Assembly: GCA_025450375.1 (NCBI GenBank)
Contig: JANWHO010000356.1
Span: 1 to 6,649 of the forward strand
Direction: 5' to 3'
From: Chloroflexota bacterium
GTDB taxonomy: Bacteria > Chloroflexota > UBA5177 > JANWHV01
Length of the DNA stretch: 6,649 bases
Of this stretch, positions 5,000 to 6,649 are shown piece after piece; within the stretch, counting starts at the first letter, position 1, and each line of letters begins with the position of its first letter. The notes below the pieces were generated by a model. The model ran no database searches. It saw only the letters and a program-made list of their open reading frames with translations, and was not told the DNA's origin. The translations under genes and the position numbers were made by a program.

Positions 5000-6649
5000 T
5001 CATGATTCCGCGATCCACGCGTCCACTCGCTCCACTAGCATATCCAGGGGTACGGCGCCACTTGCCAACACCACCTCATGAAAGGCGCGAACATCAAAGC
5101 GGCCGCCCAGCAGACGCTCCGCGCGGGCCCGCAGTTCACGGATCTTCAACTCACCGAGTTTATACGCGAGAGCTTGCCCCGGCATGGCGATATACCGATC
5201 CACCTCGTTTGTGATGTTGAGCACACTGAGGGCGGTGTTCTCGGCCATGAAATCAATCGCGTGTTGCCGGCTCCAGCCCAGGGCATGGATACCCGTGTCC
5301 ACCACCAGGCGGCACGCGCGCCACATCTCATAGGTGAGGCGGCCAAAATTACTGTAGGGATCCTCGTAAAAGCCCATCTCCAGGCCCAATCGCTCGGCGT
5401 ACAGCCCCCAGCCCTCGACGTAGGCGGTGAATTGCGCGAAGCGGCGAAACTCCGGCCCAGTGCCGGACTCCAGTTGCAGGGCCACTTGCAAGTGATGCCC
5501 CGGCACCGCTTCATGCAGCGAAAGGGCTTCCACTTCATAAAGTGGGCGGCTTTGAAGATCGTACGTGTTGACGAAGTAGAATCCCGCCCGCGTGCCATCG
5601 GCCGCGGGCGGCTGGTAATAGGCCGTGGTCGTGGAAGGAGCGAGGTCCGCCGGCACCGGCTGGATGCCATAGGGCATGCGCGGGAGGGTGCGGAACAGAC
5701 GGGGGAGGCTGCCATCCACCCTTTTGAGGATATAGGCGACTTCCCGCAAGAGGGCCTCTGGAGTCGGCGCGTAGAATCGCCGGTCCGTCCGCAGAAAAGC
5801 CAGAAAATCAGCAAAGCTCCCCTGGAACGCGACCTCGCGAATCACCGCCTCCATCTCGCCGCGAATCCGCGACACCTCCTCCATACCGGTTCGGTGTATC
5901 TCGTCAGGCGTCAGATCCAGGGTCGTGAGGAAGCGAATGCGATGCCGGTAGAAGTCCGCGCCGTCAGGAAGAGACGACGTCGCGATGTCCTGCCGGGCGG
6001 CAGGGAGATATTCACCTTGCAGGAAGGTCAGGAGCGTCTTGAACGCGGGGACCACGGACGACAGAATCGCAGTCCGGCCCTCTCGCGCCAGGCTCTCTCG
6101 TTCAACCTCTGGAAGGCTCGGTGGGAAGGCGGCGAACGGAGCCCAGAGCACGCCTGCCGCCGCGTCGTCCACGATATGGGTGCCGATGGCGTCGCCGACC
6201 CCGGTGAGGATGGCCGCCGGTGGGCGGTATCCGTCCCCGATCCCCGCGCGCATCAGGGAAATGTGTCCCTCGACAAACCGCGGGAAGGCGCGGAGGCGGT
6301 CAATGTAGTTTTGGTAATGCAACACCGTGTTAAAGACGAGGGACAACGGTAATTGCACGAACAGATCGTAGAAGGTGAAGGTGCGGTTCAGCGCCATCAT
6401 CGCGGCGGGATAGCCAAGCTCCGCCGCTTCATCCGCCAGGACTCGGGCAAGCAGGGCGCGATTGATCGTGTCCGCTGAGGTGTCCGAGCTACTGTCGATG
6501 GCTCGCAATTCGGTGAGCAGGATCAGACGCGTGGCGCGCTGCCGCGCGTACTCCTCCGTGCCGACCTCGGGCAAGAGGCCATCGTAGCGGTGGTCGCCAA
6601 AGTAGACGCTGGCCGCCAAAGGATCCTCGCGCAAACGCATCTGCCAATA
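5000..6649 (-). CDS. DUF885-family predicted zinc metallopeptidase, 5' end off the window
   Basis: A DUF885 protein, 549 aa visible. The family is annotated as probable metallopeptidases, often secreted or lipoprotein-anchored, with few members studied. Numbered from the ATG at 6640, the metal-binding signature is SLHEAVPGHHLQ with His376, Glu377, His382 and His383. The downstream helix YVEGWGLYAERLG (Glu409, Glu416) provides the likely third ligand. The N-terminal segment LREDPLAASVYFGDHRYDG is the usual family opening. That ATG is doubtful as a start: the frame continues to the edge as Tyr-Trp-Gln, residues that fit the conserved block, there is no room to see a ribosome site, and any signal peptide would lie further out. 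The gene is therefore marked partial. It is the first visible member of a same-strand run with the thioesterase and transaminase. The family is sure; its peptide substrate and location are unknown. Confidence 0.9.
   Translation of the reverse strand, partial: YWQMRLREDPLAASVYFGDHRYDGLLPEVGTEEYARQRATRLILLTELRAIDSSSDTSADTINRALLARVLADEAAELGYPAAMMALNRTFTFYDLFVQLPLSLVFNTVLHYQNYIDRLRAFPRFVEGHISLMRAGIGDGYRPPAAILTGVGDAIGTHIVDDAAAGVLWAPFAAFPPSLPEVERESLAREGRTAILSSVVPAFKTLLTFLQGEYLPAARQDIATSSLPDGADFYRHRIRFLTTLDLTPDEIHRTGMEEVSRIRGEMEAVIREVAFQGSFADFLAFLRTDRRFYAPTPEALLREVAYILKRVDGSLPRLFRTLPRMPYGIQPVPADLAPSTTTAYYQPPAADGTRAGFYFVNTYDLQSRPLYEVEALSLHEAVPGHHLQVALQLESGTGPEFRRFAQFTAYVEGWGLYAERLGLEMGFYEDPYSNFGRLTYEMWRACRLVVDTGIHALGWSRQHAIDFMAENTALSVLNITNEVDRYIAMPGQALAYKLGELKIRELRARAERLLGGRFDVRAFHEVVLASGAVPLDMLVERVDAWIAES

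Noticed and set aside
5078..6352. 424-aa open frame antisense to the DUF885 gene
   Set aside because: It is a GC-driven shadow: its composition is biased, it shows no recognisable domain, and the opposite strand carries a conserved metallopeptidase.

Overview
The window is a 6.6 kb stretch of high-GC bacterial chromosome. It is densely coded, with Shine-Dalgarno-type ribosome sites and both ATG and GTG starts. The gene content (a CheB/CheR-type linker leading into a PAS histidine kinase, a receiver-less CheB with a C-terminal Cys/His cluster, a DUF885 metallopeptidase and a class III transaminase) fits a GC-rich environmental bacterium, for example Chloroflexota, Acidobacteriota or a deep proteobacterial line. 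The sequence alone does not settle the phylum. I see no rRNA, tRNA, CRISPR array, insertion sequence, integrase or phage gene, so nothing marks this as a mobile region.

Left part (1-2949), signalling. A histidine kinase runs in from the left edge on the plus strand; only its linker, PAS, HisKA and HATPase parts are inside the window. It converges on a minus-strand stand-alone CheB methylesterase-type protein, with a long GC-rich inverted repeat between them (1136-1188). A 279-base spacer (2224-2502) then separates CheB from a plus-strand single-domain response regulator, so the two are divergently transcribed. Kinase, receiver and CheB-type enzyme plausibly form one phosphorelay or signalling module, but no CheA, CheW or chemoreceptor gene is visible.

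Right part (2985-6649), metabolism, all on the minus strand. Transcription would run from a DUF885 predicted metallopeptidase (its 5' end lies off the right edge), across a 69-base gap to an ACOT7-like hotdog acyl-CoA thioesterase, then across a 71-base gap to a class III omega-amino acid:pyruvate-type transaminase. Equal orientation and short gaps suggest one operon, possibly for amine, amino-acid or peptide catabolism; the substrate is not identifiable. This cluster converges on the response regulator, and a hairpin over the regulator's stop codon (2938-2959) is the likely shared transcription end.

Every gene belongs to a recognisable family with its key residues intact. I found no convincing undescribed system. 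The points most worth a second look are the kinase/CheB/receiver module without chemotaxis partners, the structured 2224-2502 spacer with a LacI-operator-like palindrome, and the long inverted repeat at 1136-1188.
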